Positions 1 through 8,772 of a DNA stretch of 64,000 nucleotides are shown here, piece by piece; within the stretch, counting starts at the first letter, position 1, and each line of letters begins with the position of its first letter. The translations under genes and the position numbers were made by a program. This stretch comes from Micromonospora pisi (GTDB lineage: Bacteria > Actinomycetota > Actinomycetes > Mycobacteriales > Micromonosporaceae): the NCBI RefSeq assembly GCF_003633685.1, contig NZ_RBKT01000001.1, positions 1,116,001-1,180,000 of the forward strand, given 5' to 3'. A model generated the notes under the pieces. The model had not been told where the DNA came from and made no database searches. It saw only the letters and a program-made list of their open reading frames with translations.

Positions 1-414
1 CCCGAAGAAGGGCTGAAACAACTCACTCGCGTGGAGGTATGCGGCACGGGCACCCGCCGTGTGATTATCGCGGACGAGCCCGCCGCTGCGGCTCCGCCCG
101 ACGAAACCGGGCACCTATCCGAGCATGAAGCTGGTCCAACTCCGCATGCCACCGTGCCCACCGTCGTGCCGATTCCGTGCCGGACCGGACGCGCGCTCGT
201 CGTCTCGGAAATCCTGGTACGAGCAGGTCGACGGATCGTCATCGGAAGGCCGACGAGGAGCCGTTCCGGTTGTGCTCCCAGCTGGCGGGAGCAAACTGGG
301 CGCCCGGTTCGCGACGCCACCACGTCACACTCCCTCCTTGCCTAGTCCCATCCGCGCTCGGCGGGCTAGGCTGAGCGTCGCTACTACCTTCACTCACCGG
401 ACTGGACGTTCAGG
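1..414. other. Left-edge region without a supportable gene
   Basis: Only short overlapping frames occur here, and none has a convincing ribosome binding site, domain signature or third-position GC bias. The stretch probably holds the promoter region of the LAL regulator that starts at 415. I could not define -35/-10 boxes with confidence. Confidence 0.4.
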
Positions 415-3255
415 GTGGAATGGCCGACGGGGCAACACGGCAGGTTGATCGGTCGGGACACTGAGCTCAGCCTTCTCGCGAGCGCCGTGTCGAGCGCGGC
501 GGGCGGAGCGCTACGGGCCGTGGCGGTGCGTGGTGATCCAGGGATGGGAAAGACCCGTCTCCTCGCCGAACTGGCCGATTTCGCCCGGGCCCGTGGCTTC
601 GCCGTCTATCACGGTCAAGCGACCGAGTTCGAACGCGACGTACCGTTCGGCATCTACATCGCCGCGTTCGAACCCCAGCCAGGTGATCCGAACCGGGGCG
701 CGCAGGATGCGCTGACCGAGTTACTGCTGGACGCCACCGGGCCGTCCGAGGCGCGGCGCGCGGGGCTCGACCGCTACCGGCTCTTCCAGCGCGCGCGTCG
801 GCTCATCGAAGACCAGGGGGCCGCCAGCCCGGTCGCCATCGTGCTCGACGACCTGCACTGGGCGGATCCGTCCTCTGTGGAGCTGACCGAGTATCTGTTG
901 CGCCGGCCGCCACGGGCGCCGTTGCTGCTCGCCACCGCGTACCGTGCGGCGCAGGTGCCGGCGGGCATCGCCCGGGCCGTCGCTCAACTCGGCGACGCGA
1001 CCGTTCACATCAGTCTCGCGCCGCTGGGCGAGACCGACGTGGCGGCGCTGTTGCCGGAGGCCGACCGTGGCCGACGACGACTGCTGTACCGCACCACCCA
1101 TGGAAACCCGCTCTACCTTCAGGTGCTCGCCGACGCCAGCGTGGCGACGCTCACCGCCCTCGCAGAGGCCGGTGACGCCGCGACGGGCGCACCCGAGCGG
1201 GCACTGCTGGACGTACTCAGCACCGAACTGACCGCCCTGACGCCGGATGTCCGGCAGGTGGCATGCGCGGCGGCAGTGGCCGGCGAGCCGATCTCGTTGA
1301 ACCTCGTCGCGTCCATCACCGGACTACCCGAGGCCGCCTTCGATCACGCCATCGACCATCTGGTCGGCGTGGGCCTGGTAGTCGAGGCCGACGCCGCTCT
1401 CCGGTTCCGCCACCCCCTGGTTCGGGCGGCGGCGTACTGGATGGCCGGCGCGGCCTGGCGGTCGCGCGCGCACGACCGGGCGGCGGAGTACCTGCGCGCC
1501 AAGGGCGGCCCGCTGCAACTGCTGGCCCACCACACCGCACGATCGGCGCAACACGGCGACGTGCAGGCGGTACGGACGCTGGAGGCGGCGGCCGCGGCGG
1601 CACTGGACGCCGCGCCGTCCACCGCCACCCGGCTGCTACGGACCGCTATCCGGTTGCTACCGGATGACGAGGGCCGGGCCGAGTGGCGGGTCCAACTGCA
1701 ATGGGCACTGGGGCGCGCACTGGGAGTGACCGGCGATCTGACGGCCAGCCGGCAGATTCTGCAGGAGGTGATGCGGGCGCCGGGCCCGCTGCGGATCGCG
1801 GCGGTGGGCTTCTCCTCGATGATCTATCGCCTGCTCGGCGACTTCGACGAGGCGAAAGCACTTGTCACCACCGAGCTGACCCGGCCGTACGCGCGCGACC
1901 GGTCTACCAGCCTGACCCAGGTCGGGCTGGCCGCGGTCGAGCTGATGGGTCGGGAGCCGGGAAAGGCACGGTTCGCGGCCGCCGTCGCGCTGCGCTCCCT
2001 GACGGACACCGACGACGAGGCGCTGGAGTCGGCCGCCCGGGCCATCCACGCGCTGGCCAGTCTGCGCGACGGCGACGTGGTGGAGTGCCGGAGTGAGACC
2101 GACCGGGCGGCGTGGCTGGCGGACGCGATGACCGACGAGGCGCTCGCGCCACACCTTGAGCTGATCGCACCGCTGGCCTGGGTCGAAATGCACCTGCGAC
2201 GGTACGACGACGCGTCGCGACATCTGCGCCGCGGGCTGGACATCGCGTACCGTGCCGGGCGGAGCCACAGCGTGCCGTACCTGCTCATCGTCGTGTCCGC
2301 GTTGAACGAGCGGCAGGGCCGACTGATTGAGGCGGTGACCGCCGCCGAGGAGGCCCGCGAGGCGTCCCGGCTGATCCACAGCCCGGAGACCCTGGCCATG
2401 TCCAGCATCCTGTTGCTGCGTCCGCTGCTGTGGCGGGACGGACCACGGGCCGCCCTCGAACTGGCCGAACGGATCTCCGGCGCCCGACCCCGGTCGGGCT
2501 GGTGGTCCGGGCTGGGACAGCTTGACCGTGCACTGGTGTACGCCGAGGCCGGGCAACCGAAACGCGCTCTCGTCGCCCTAGCCGAAGAGGACCCGGCCGA
2601 CGAACTGACCAGGACGTACTGCCTGGCCCTCCAGGCGATGGCCACCGCCGCAACCACCGCTGGTACCCGGTCCGAAGCAGGTCCGCTCGCCGAACTCGCC
2701 CTTTCCCGGGCGATGACGTCGGGTCTGTCGCATCAGTTGGGTTTTGCGCACCGGGCGCAGGCGAAGGTGTTCATGCTTTCCGGATGGTCGAAGGAAGCAG
2801 TCGCTCACGCGGAACAGGCCGCCGCCCATTTCGTCGCCGCCGGTGCGCCGGTCGAGGAGGGGCTCACGCGGCAACTCGCCGCCGAACTGTATGCCGCCCA
2901 GGGCGCGGTCGCGCAGGTCCGCACCGAGCTAGGCCGGGCCAAATCCCTGTACGCCGCCGCCGGGGCGGCCTGGCTCTCCGCCGCGTTGGCACGCGACGAA
3001 CGCCGACTGGCCGCCCGAGCGCCCCGGGGGCAGCGGCAACCGGCCAATCCCGTCGCCGCGCTCACCACCCGGGAACGGCAGATCGCCGACCTCGCGGTGA
3101 GCGGTTTGACGAATCAGCAGATCGCAGAGCGGCTGCACCTGAGCCCCAAGACGGTGGAGGCTCACCTCTCCCGTACCTTCGCGAAACTCGGCGTCCAGTC
3201 GCGCGTCACGCTCACCCAGCACCTGACCGCGGACGCGCAGGCCCGGCAAGACTGA
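415..3255 (+). CDS. LAL-type LuxR family transcriptional regulator with AAA/NACHT-like ATPase
   Basis: This is a 946-residue regulator of the LAL (large ATP-binding LuxR) family, which couple ATP binding to DNA binding and often control secondary metabolism or carbon use. The start is GTG and is followed within ten residues by LIGRDTEL, the usual family opening. A Walker A motif GDPGMGKT lies at residues 40-47 and a Walker B-like VLDDLHWAD near residue 145. The middle is a long helical, TPR-like region. The C-terminus carries a LuxR helix-turn-helix (LTTRERQIADLAVSG, then a recognition helix around SPKTVEAHLSR) in the last 70 residues. The length is normal for the family. The gene is followed after about 120 bp by a secreted esterase in the same direction, a possible target, but nothing in the sequence proves the link. 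Confidence 0.92.
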   Translation: MEWPTGQHGRLIGRDTELSLLASAVSSAAGGALRAVAVRGDPGMGKTRLLAELADFARARGFAVYHGQATEFERDVPFGIYIAAFEPQPGDPNRGAQDALTELLLDATGPSEARRAGLDRYRLFQRARRLIEDQGAASPVAIVLDDLHWADPSSVELTEYLLRRPPRAPLLLATAYRAAQVPAGIARAVAQLGDATVHISLAPLGETDVAALLPEADRGRRRLLYRTTHGNPLYLQVLADASVATLTALAEAGDAATGAPERALLDVLSTELTALTPDVRQVACAAAVAGEPISLNLVASITGLPEAAFDHAIDHLVGVGLVVEADAALRFRHPLVRAAAYWMAGAAWRSRAHDRAAEYLRAKGGPLQLLAHHTARSAQHGDVQAVRTLEAAAAAALDAAPSTATRLLRTAIRLLPDDEGRAEWRVQLQWALGRALGVTGDLTASRQILQEVMRAPGPLRIAAVGFSSMIYRLLGDFDEAKALVTTELTRPYARDRSTSLTQVGLAAVELMGREPGKARFAAAVALRSLTDTDDEALESAARAIHALASLRDGDVVECRSETDRAAWLADAMTDEALAPHLELIAPLAWVEMHLRRYDDASRHLRRGLDIAYRAGRSHSVPYLLIVVSALNERQGRLIEAVTAAEEAREASRLIHSPETLAMSSILLLRPLLWRDGPRAALELAERISGARPRSGWWSGLGQLDRALVYAEAGQPKRALVALAEEDPADELTRTYCLALQAMATAATTAGTRSEAGPLAELALSRAMTSGLSHQLGFAHRAQAKVFMLSGWSKEAVAHAEQAAAHFVAAGAPVEEGLTRQLAAELYAAQGAVAQVRTELGRAKSLYAAAGAAWLSAALARDERRLAARAPRGQRQPANPVAALTTRERQIADLAVSGLTNQQIAERLHLSPKTVEAHLSRTFAKLGVQSRVTLTQHLTADAQARQD

Positions 3256-3378
3256 GCAGCCGCTGGTGGGGACGTCGAGTTGATGTAGGGGGTGGGGTAG
3301 GGAACCGCCCGATGCTAGCGATGGTCGATGTGGAGCATGCTGCTGCGGCAAGCCAAACGACCATCAAGGGATGTGCAC

Positions 3379-5067
3379 ATGTCACCCTTTCGTGTCACCA
3401 GACGTACCCGGACCCGCGTGGTCCTGACGGCGTTGCTCGCCACCCTGGGGCTACTCCTGCCGGCAGCCATGGTCAGCGCCGATCCGATACCGCTGCCGCC
3501 TCGGCCGCCGTTTCCGTCACTCTCGCCACTACCGCCCGGCTATCCGTTGCCGCCGAACCCGGGGATCCCGCGGCCACCGACCCTGCCGCAGTGCCCGCCG
3601 ACCTGTATCAGCCTCGGCCCGGAACCGTACGACGCCGTCGTCTACGGCGACAGCTACACCAGCGGTGAGGGCGCGAGCCATAACCACAGGTACGTCACGA
3701 AGGCCGACGGAACGGAGGACTTCCGGCACCAGTCCGGTCTCGCCCCGTTCTCCGTAGCGTGGGCGGCCCTGGAGATGGGCCGGCATCCGTTCCGGAGCAT
3801 GAATCTCACCTCGGAGACGATGCCGGCGGTTGTCACTCGTGACCGTCTCTTCTTCAATGCCTCGTCTGGGGCGTGGATCAAGCACCTTGACGAGCCGCAG
3901 AAGGAATGCAGGTCCTGCTCGGCCATCCGTAACCAGCCCCAGGCCCAGGACGTCCCGACCATGGCGAAAATCGCCTACTTCGGGCTCGGCGGAAACGACG
4001 CCGGCTTCGCCGACCTGGTCAGCACGGCGGTCGAGGCGTACATGAACCCGAGAACCGGCGGCTTCCGGGTGCAGGCATGGGAGCGGGACCAGGAGCAGGC
4101 GGTGGCCGTAGAGGTGGGCCGACTGCAGCCGCGGATCGACGGCCTCAAGGACAAGGTCGCGGACGGGTTGTTCAGCGTGAAGGAAACCCATCCGGTAGCC
4201 GAGATCGTGGTGTCGCTCTACCCGATGGCGGTCAAGCAGTCGGGTAACATCGGCATCCGCGAGGTCACCGGCCGGAGCATGGACCTGATGTATCCGTTCG
4301 CGGTCAAGGTGAACCAGGCCATCCGGGACGGGGTGGCACTGTTCGAATCCCGGTATCCGGGGACGAAGGTCCACGTCTTCGACCCGAACACCGCCGGGCC
4401 GAACGGAACGAGCGTGGTCGCCGGACACGAGCTCGGTCAGCCCAACTCGTACATCCAAGGGCTCGTCTACCGCAACGACCTCTTCTTCCAGGGACAATTT
4501 TTCAAGTCGTTCCAGGAAAGCTTCCACCCGAACGAGCTCGGCTCGGTGGCCATCGGCAGGGCGCTCGCGACCTTCATGGCCGGAAAGTTCCCGTCACTCT
4601 TCCCGAGCGGGCCGAACTTCGACAAGGTGACCGTCAACGCGCAGCCGTTGGCCACGTCGGAGGAGGAGGCAAACGCGGCCCTTCAATACGCGGCCACGAA
4701 CCCGACGGACGTGTGCGAGGAAACCGAGATTGACAGCGTCTGCCGATTCATCACCCCGACCGGCATCGTGATCCAGCACGACCTCTGGTTCAACCCGAAC
4801 TGGCGGTCACCGACCGGTGGCAACCCGGTTCCGGGCGGTTCCGACCAGGGCTCAGGTGGGGGTGGTGGTAACGGGGGTTCAACCTGGATCCCGGTCGACT
4901 ACATTCCGAAGGACCCGTGTGACATCTTCTATCCAACCTTCGCTCAGTATTACACCGGGGTGCAGATCCAGGGCGGACCGCTGCACATTCCGATGAGGAT
5001 CGATGAACTCCTTTCGGTCCCCACGAAGCCCAAGTGCATCCCGGGCATCGGATTGGTCTACGAGTAA
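3379..5067 (+). CDS. Secreted SGNH/GDSL-family hydrolase (esterase/lipase)
   Basis: The product is an exported SGNH hydrolase of 562 residues, probably an ester hydrolase acting outside the cell. The ATG at 3379 was chosen over an in-frame upstream ATG at 3328 because AAGGG sits 8 bp before it and it begins a classical signal peptide (Arg-rich n-region, hydrophobic core, cleavage near MVSA-DP at residue 34). The catalytic blocks are visible: block I GDSYTSGEG at residues 90-98 with Ser92, block III GGND at 204-207, and the block V histidine in SFHPNE (His383). A Pro-rich linker precedes the domain. The C-terminal 150 residues contain a Gly/Ser-rich linker and several Cys, suggesting disulphides, with no recognised domain. 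The substrate cannot be deduced. Confidence 0.88.
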   Translation: MSPFRVTRRTRTRVVLTALLATLGLLLPAAMVSADPIPLPPRPPFPSLSPLPPGYPLPPNPGIPRPPTLPQCPPTCISLGPEPYDAVVYGDSYTSGEGASHNHRYVTKADGTEDFRHQSGLAPFSVAWAALEMGRHPFRSMNLTSETMPAVVTRDRLFFNASSGAWIKHLDEPQKECRSCSAIRNQPQAQDVPTMAKIAYFGLGGNDAGFADLVSTAVEAYMNPRTGGFRVQAWERDQEQAVAVEVGRLQPRIDGLKDKVADGLFSVKETHPVAEIVVSLYPMAVKQSGNIGIREVTGRSMDLMYPFAVKVNQAIRDGVALFESRYPGTKVHVFDPNTAGPNGTSVVAGHELGQPNSYIQGLVYRNDLFFQGQFFKSFQESFHPNELGSVAIGRALATFMAGKFPSLFPSGPNFDKVTVNAQPLATSEEEANAALQYAATNPTDVCEETEIDSVCRFITPTGIVIQHDLWFNPNWRSPTGGNPVPGGSDQGSGGGGGNGGSTWIPVDYIPKDPCDIFYPTFAQYYTGVQIQGGPLHIPMRIDELLSVPTKPKCIPGIGLVYE

Positions 5068-5095
5068 CCGTCGCACATAACGGCCACAGCCACAG

Positions 5096-5128
5096 CCGCC
5101 GCCCGGACCGGTTTGGTCGGGGCGGCGG
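5096..5128 (+). terminator. Hairpin downstream of the SGNH hydrolase gene
   Basis: Perfect 9-bp GC-only arms (CCGCCGCCC / GGGCGGCGG) separated by 15 nt, 28 bp after the esterase stop codon. There is no U-tract, as is common for actinobacterial terminators. Confidence 0.55.
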
Positions 5129-5439
5129 TGCTGTGTCAGCAGTTGCCGAGGTCGGTCCACCTTCATCCAGTTCAGCCACCAGCCGCTCGCCGTGCCGGTG
5201 TCCTCCACCCGGACGTCGATCCTCGGGAATGTGTCGGCGTCACCGACGTGGGAGGTGAAGGCGGGTCGATGTTGAGGTTCCCCCGGTAGCTCGGAGAACA
5301 TCAAACCCTCCGCGTTACCCGGGGGACATCAAGCCCGAGGCCGGCCTGTTCACCCTCGCCCCGCCACCGCCGTCCACGTAGCCTCACGAACAGGGCCTCT
5401 AACCTACAGCCAAACCCACAACGGACATACACTACCGAA
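5129..5439. other. Non-coding stretch before the integrase relic
   Basis: No frame here has a start with a ribosome binding site or a recognisable domain. It separates the esterase terminator from a degraded recombinase fragment, so it may be eroded mobile DNA. Confidence 0.4.
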
Positions 5440-5445
5440 TCACCC

Positions 5446-5616
5446 TCTCGCACGACGCTGACATGGGTGGAACGTCACTTCGGCTACGCGGTCGCTCGGA
5501 CGTACGCGGGCCACGACGGCAAAAACGATGCCGGCACGACCCCGACCTATGTCCGCGCCGACGTGTACGAGGTGGCACGCGCGCTGGCGATGTTGACCAG
5601 CAAACCCACCCACTCG
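5446..5616 (+). pseudogene. Tyrosine recombinase C-terminal fragment
   Basis: Read from about 5446, the frame gives TLTWVERHFGYAVARTYAGH and then a TYVRADVYEVA segment. This matches, residue for residue in pattern, the C-terminal catalytic part of the intact integrase at 15.8-16.8 kb (ITWVERTFSYATARAFAGH and TYAKADLSELA). The His of the AGH motif and the nucleophilic Tyr of the TY motif are both present. The Arg, Lys and HxxR parts are missing and there is no start codon context. It is a relic of a second, related integrase, facing the opposite way from the intact one. Confidence 0.75.
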
Positions 5617-5907
5617 CGGTGCCAACGACCGGCGATCGCTGGATCGGCGCATCGGCTGCTCGCCCCCAGGTCCTCGGCAAAGTCGTCGGGTGACGCCAGG
5701 TAGATCCACCCAGCGGTCGGTTGCTCGTGGGCGTCATGCCGACTGGCTGCGGCGATGTTGGTGACGCCGGTCACGTGTGGTGCAGCGCAGCATTGGCCAG
5801 ATCGGCCATGATTTGGGGACCGCCCGTAACCCGGCGGACGCAACCCCAACAGTTGGGACAGATTCCGGCACGAGCGGTGGCCCGACCAGCATCGTGGACG
5901 GTTGGGG

Positions 5908-6855
5908 TCAGAGCTGATCCGGCGCAACGAGCACGTTGACGGAGCGCAGGTCGCGATGCGCGGCGTGCACCTCGACGATCTCGGCCAGAGCGTCGCGGCC
6001 CAGCGCCCGGTAGGCGCCGGCAAGGAGGTCGCGGGACTGGGACCGGTACTCGTCGCGGTCCACCCAGTGCAGCTCGCCGCCGAGGGCGAGAGCGAACGCG
6101 GGCTCGCCACCGGCCAGTTCCCGCTCGGCCTGCGCGATCCACGCCGCAGCCTGTGGCGTGCCGGTTTGGAAGCCCGAGATGCGGTCGTACGACTTGGTGA
6201 GGCGCGCTTCCCCGCTGCGCGGGGGCAGTGCCGGGAAGATCGAGATTCCGCCGGACGGCCGCGCCACCGTCGCCCAGCGCCGCTCGCCGTCGCTCTCCAG
6301 CGCCTCGCGGTCCGCCGTGGCGAACCAGTCCAGCGCGGCGGTGAGCGGCCGCAGCAGCTCTGCCTCCTCGCTGGTGTCGCCGTAGTCGGACAACACTGCG
6401 CGGACGTTCCAACGGAACTCCTCCAGCAGGGTTGGGGAGCGGTTCGTCCATGTCTCGGCGGAGTCCCGGGCGTAGTTGTGCACGACGAACGACGGAAGCT
6501 CGGCCGGATCGTCGTACCAGAGCCCGTAATGCAGGCCGTCGGAGCCGCCCATCAACACGGTCACGAACTCGGCCGGGTCGCGCCGGAATCGGCCGTTGAG
6601 TCGCTCGTCCAGCCCGTCGCGGCCCACTAGTTGCAGACCGTCCTCGCCGAAGTACTCCGTAAGACCGAACGGGCTCACCATCAGGTAGTCCAATGCCTCC
6701 CGCTCAGCGGTGTCAACGCTCTTCCAAAGGGCACAGAACACGGCGAGGTGACGAGGGAGTCGCAGACCGTATACCTGCCGCACCTTCGCTGCGACTGCGG
6801 GGAATCGTTCCCACATCGTCAGAAGCGCCGTCTGGCGTCGGGCATCATCGCTCAC
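5908..6855 (-). CDS. HPF1-like (DUF2228 family) protein
   Basis: A cytosolic protein of 315 residues with a GTG start and no signal or membrane segment. The region at residues 28-125 follows the pattern of histone PARylation factor 1 (HPF1, family DUF2228): YGLRLPRHL near 29, DGLQLVG near 72, a RRDPAEF motif at 91-97, then HYGLWYDDPAELP at 109-121. In animal HPF1 the equivalent DSPDEFP stretch carries the Glu that completes the PARP active site; here DDPAELP keeps that Glu (E119) and has Ala in place of the preceding Asp. Bacterial members are usually just called ADP-ribosylation family proteins. The C-terminal half has no recognised domain. No ADP-ribosyltransferase gene is adjacent, so the partner is unknown. 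The alignment is from memory and should be confirmed. Confidence 0.7.
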   Translation of the reverse strand: MSDDARRQTALLTMWERFPAVAAKVRQVYGLRLPRHLAVFCALWKSVDTAEREALDYLMVSPFGLTEYFGEDGLQLVGRDGLDERLNGRFRRDPAEFVTVLMGGSDGLHYGLWYDDPAELPSFVVHNYARDSAETWTNRSPTLLEEFRWNVRAVLSDYGDTSEEAELLRPLTAALDWFATADREALESDGERRWATVARPSGGISIFPALPPRSGEARLTKSYDRISGFQTGTPQAAAWIAQAERELAGGEPAFALALGGELHWVDRDEYRSQSRDLLAGAYRALGRDALAEIVEVHAAHRDLRSVNVLVAPDQL

Positions 6856-7282
6856 CGCAGCATGTTAGCCACGTGCGCCATGGCCGAGCGACAACGTCTG
6901 CTACCGGAACGCACGACGTTCGACGTCGGGAGGGCGACCGTACCTCGGGCACTTCATGGCCCCACTGCACGTCAGCCGGATGCTGATCTACGCACGACCA
7001 GCGCCCGGCGCAGCCAGACGGCCGCGCCAGTCCTTCACCTGGTATCCGCGGCAGCCGCTGACCTTCCTGGTCGCTCGGCCACCGCGCACGCCCGGGGTCC
7101 TGCCCGTTACCCCAGCCGGAACCCACCCACGCCGCCCGTCGAAGACGCTGGGCGGCGTGTCATCCAACACCGCACATATCTACGGTCACAGAACAAGCCA
7201 CCCGTGTCGCGCATCCTGGTTCACACCAGCGGATGCGACTCGCCGGTAAGGGCCGCCAGGCAGCGGCGACGGGAGTGTCTCG
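6856..7282. other. Non-coding stretch upstream of the HPF1-like gene
   Basis: Contains the promoter side of the minus-strand HPF1-like gene. I see no gene with a supportable start or domain in it. Confidence 0.4.
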
Positions 7283-7347
7283 CTAACGGTGTTTCCGGTG
7301 ATCTTGGTTAGTATGCGCCCGGTCTGATCGATCAGTGTCGCGGTCAT
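7186..7347 (-). CDS. Possible small ORF inside the palindromic element
   Basis: A reading frame of about 53 residues starts with an ATG preceded by GAGGAGG at suitable spacing and begins MTATLIDQTGRILTKITGN. It has no recognised domain and no membrane segment. Its first half lies within the 123-bp inverted-repeat element, so it may be read-through of mobile DNA rather than a gene. I list it only because the ribosome binding site is unusually good. Confidence 0.2.
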   Translation of the reverse strand: MTATLIDQTGRILTKITGNTVSETLPSPLPGGPYRRVASAGVNQDARHGWLVL

Positions 7348-7405
7348 CACGGCATCCTCCTCACCAGGCACAACGCCTGGTGGGTCAGGCTGGAAACACC
7401 GTTAG
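7283..7405. mobile_element. 123-bp palindromic, MITE-like element
   Basis: The ends are perfect 14-bp inverted repeats (CTAACGGTGTTTCC at 7283-7296 and its complement at 7392-7405). Inside lies a second perfect hairpin, CACCAGGC/GCCTGGTG at 7362-7382. The element carries no transposase. The size and structure fit a miniature inverted-repeat element mobilised in trans; no clear target duplication was found. Confidence 0.5.
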
Positions 7406-7683
7406 ATCCACAGACCCGCACGTGTTGGCAGGACATCGGCCGGGGACTGCCCGACGCGCCGGTGAACCCGGTGATCCCGACCTCGGACGGGCTGCTGCCC
7501 GGGAGGGTCCGTCAAGGACATCGCGGGCAGCAGCCCGTGAAACGTCAACCGCGCGGGCCGGGAATCTTGTTCGGCTCTGTGCCGAACAGATCCGAACGAC
7601 CTGAGCCATTTCCGTGAATGCCGCGCGCTGATGCAATTGGAATCGTCCAGCAAGGACGGCATTCAATTCGGAGGGACGCGCAC
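7406..7683. promoter_or_regulatory. Leader region of the CHAP protein gene
   Basis: A 278-bp non-coding leader that includes a perfect hairpin GTTCGGC-TCTGT-GCCGAAC at 7569-7587 and the ribosome binding site GGAGGG at 7670-7675. I looked for the conserved core of the ydaO (c-di-AMP) riboswitch that often precedes cell-wall hydrolase genes and did not find it. Confidence 0.3.
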
Positions 7684-8595
7684 ATGCGCAGGAGACTCAC
7701 GGCACTACTGCTGGGGCTCGCAGTGGCCGGCGGCGCCGTTGTCGCCACCGCCAGCACCGCCCAGGCCACGCCAAATGGCCGGCAGGCCACGACGGGGAGC
7801 CTGGCTTCGGCGACGCCGGCCTCGACGACCCGGGCGGCGGCGGCGTGTGCCATCACCCGGCACGGCTACACCGGCTACTACCTCTGCGGCACCAAGTTCG
7901 ACGACCACAACTGGGGCGGCACCCAACCGGAGACCTACGTGATAGGTACCGACAACGCCGTCTGGCACATCAACGGTGGGACCGGCGGCTGGAAATCCCT
8001 CGGCGGCAACGTGACGGACCGGGTCCTGGCGTTCGCGGCGATCAACGGGCGGCGCAACATCCAGGGGATCGGCCCGGACGGAAAGACGCCGTGGTGCCGG
8101 GGATGGCTGGAGGGGCAGGGCTGGAACTCGTGGCAGAAGTGTGACATCCAGTCCCTCGCCGCGAGCCGGTTGGAGCAGGGCTACACCAGCTGCGCCGACT
8201 ACTACAGCTGCCCCAACCCCGGTGTGTGGTGCGCCGACTTCGCCCGCTGGGTGTGGCGCAACGTCAACGTGCACGACACCGGCGTGCTAACCGCCGCCGC
8301 GGCCAGCTTCATCGCGTACGGGAAGAAGCACGACACCTGGAAGACCACCGCCAGTTACCAACCCAAGCCCGGCGACGCGATCGTCTTCGCCGCCAACAGC
8401 ACCGGCACCTACGCCGAACACGTCGGCCTCGTGATCAGCGCCAACGCCAGCGGCGTGACGGTGGAGATCGGCGGCAACCAGAGCAACGCGGTCACCCGCT
8501 GGACCAGCAGTGGCGGCGCCCACATCGGCGATCGGCTGGGCAGCTGGACCATCAGTGGCTTCGTCGAGCCCAAGTACAACATCTGGCGCGTCTGA
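7684..8595 (+). CDS. Secreted CHAP-domain cysteine amidase/endopeptidase
   Basis: A 303-residue exported protein that probably cuts peptidoglycan stem peptides. The ATG at 7684 is preceded by GGAGGG at 8 bp and opens a signal peptide (MRRRLTALLLGLAVAGG, cleavage near AQA-TP at 28-29). Residues 80-150 contain a Trp-rich segment (NAVWHINGGTGGWKSLGG) resembling a single blade of a tectonin/PLL-like beta-propeller, a possible glycan-binding part. The CHAP domain follows: catalytic Cys183 in WCADFARWVW, His246 in AEHVGLV and a polar third position in EIGGNQS around 261-267. It is monocistronic, ending in a strong hairpin. Confidence 0.85.
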   Translation: MRRRLTALLLGLAVAGGAVVATASTAQATPNGRQATTGSLASATPASTTRAAAACAITRHGYTGYYLCGTKFDDHNWGGTQPETYVIGTDNAVWHINGGTGGWKSLGGNVTDRVLAFAAINGRRNIQGIGPDGKTPWCRGWLEGQGWNSWQKCDIQSLAASRLEQGYTSCADYYSCPNPGVWCADFARWVWRNVNVHDTGVLTAAAASFIAYGKKHDTWKTTASYQPKPGDAIVFAANSTGTYAEHVGLVISANASGVTVEIGGNQSNAVTRWTSSGGAHIGDRLGSWTISGFVEPKYNIWRV

Positions 8596-8607
8596 CCCAA
8601 ACCACAC

Positions 8608-8640
8608 CCGGTGGGCGCCCGCGCCGCGGGCGCCCACCGG
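8608..8640 (+). terminator. Strong terminator hairpin after the CHAP gene
   Basis: Perfect 15-bp arms (CCGGTGGGCGCCCGC and complement) with a 3-nt loop, 13 bp after the stop codon. Confidence 0.75.
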
Positions 8641-8772
8641 CGTACGTGCGCCCGCCCGACCGGACCGCGCGCAGAGATGAACAACGGATGTCGGCTCCGC
8701 GCCCAGGTGGGCGCGACCACCGGCGGGCGATAGGGTTGGCATCGACGGATGTCAGCGCTCCCGGGGAAGGCA

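Noticed and set aside
1657-2556. Long open frames opposite the LAL regulator
   Set aside because: These mirror the strong codon bias of the real gene, lack ribosome binding sites and show Arg/Pro/Gly-rich noise.
7406-7683. c-di-AMP (ydaO) riboswitch before the CHAP gene
   Set aside because: The conserved core elements of that riboswitch are not present; only a simple hairpin is seen.
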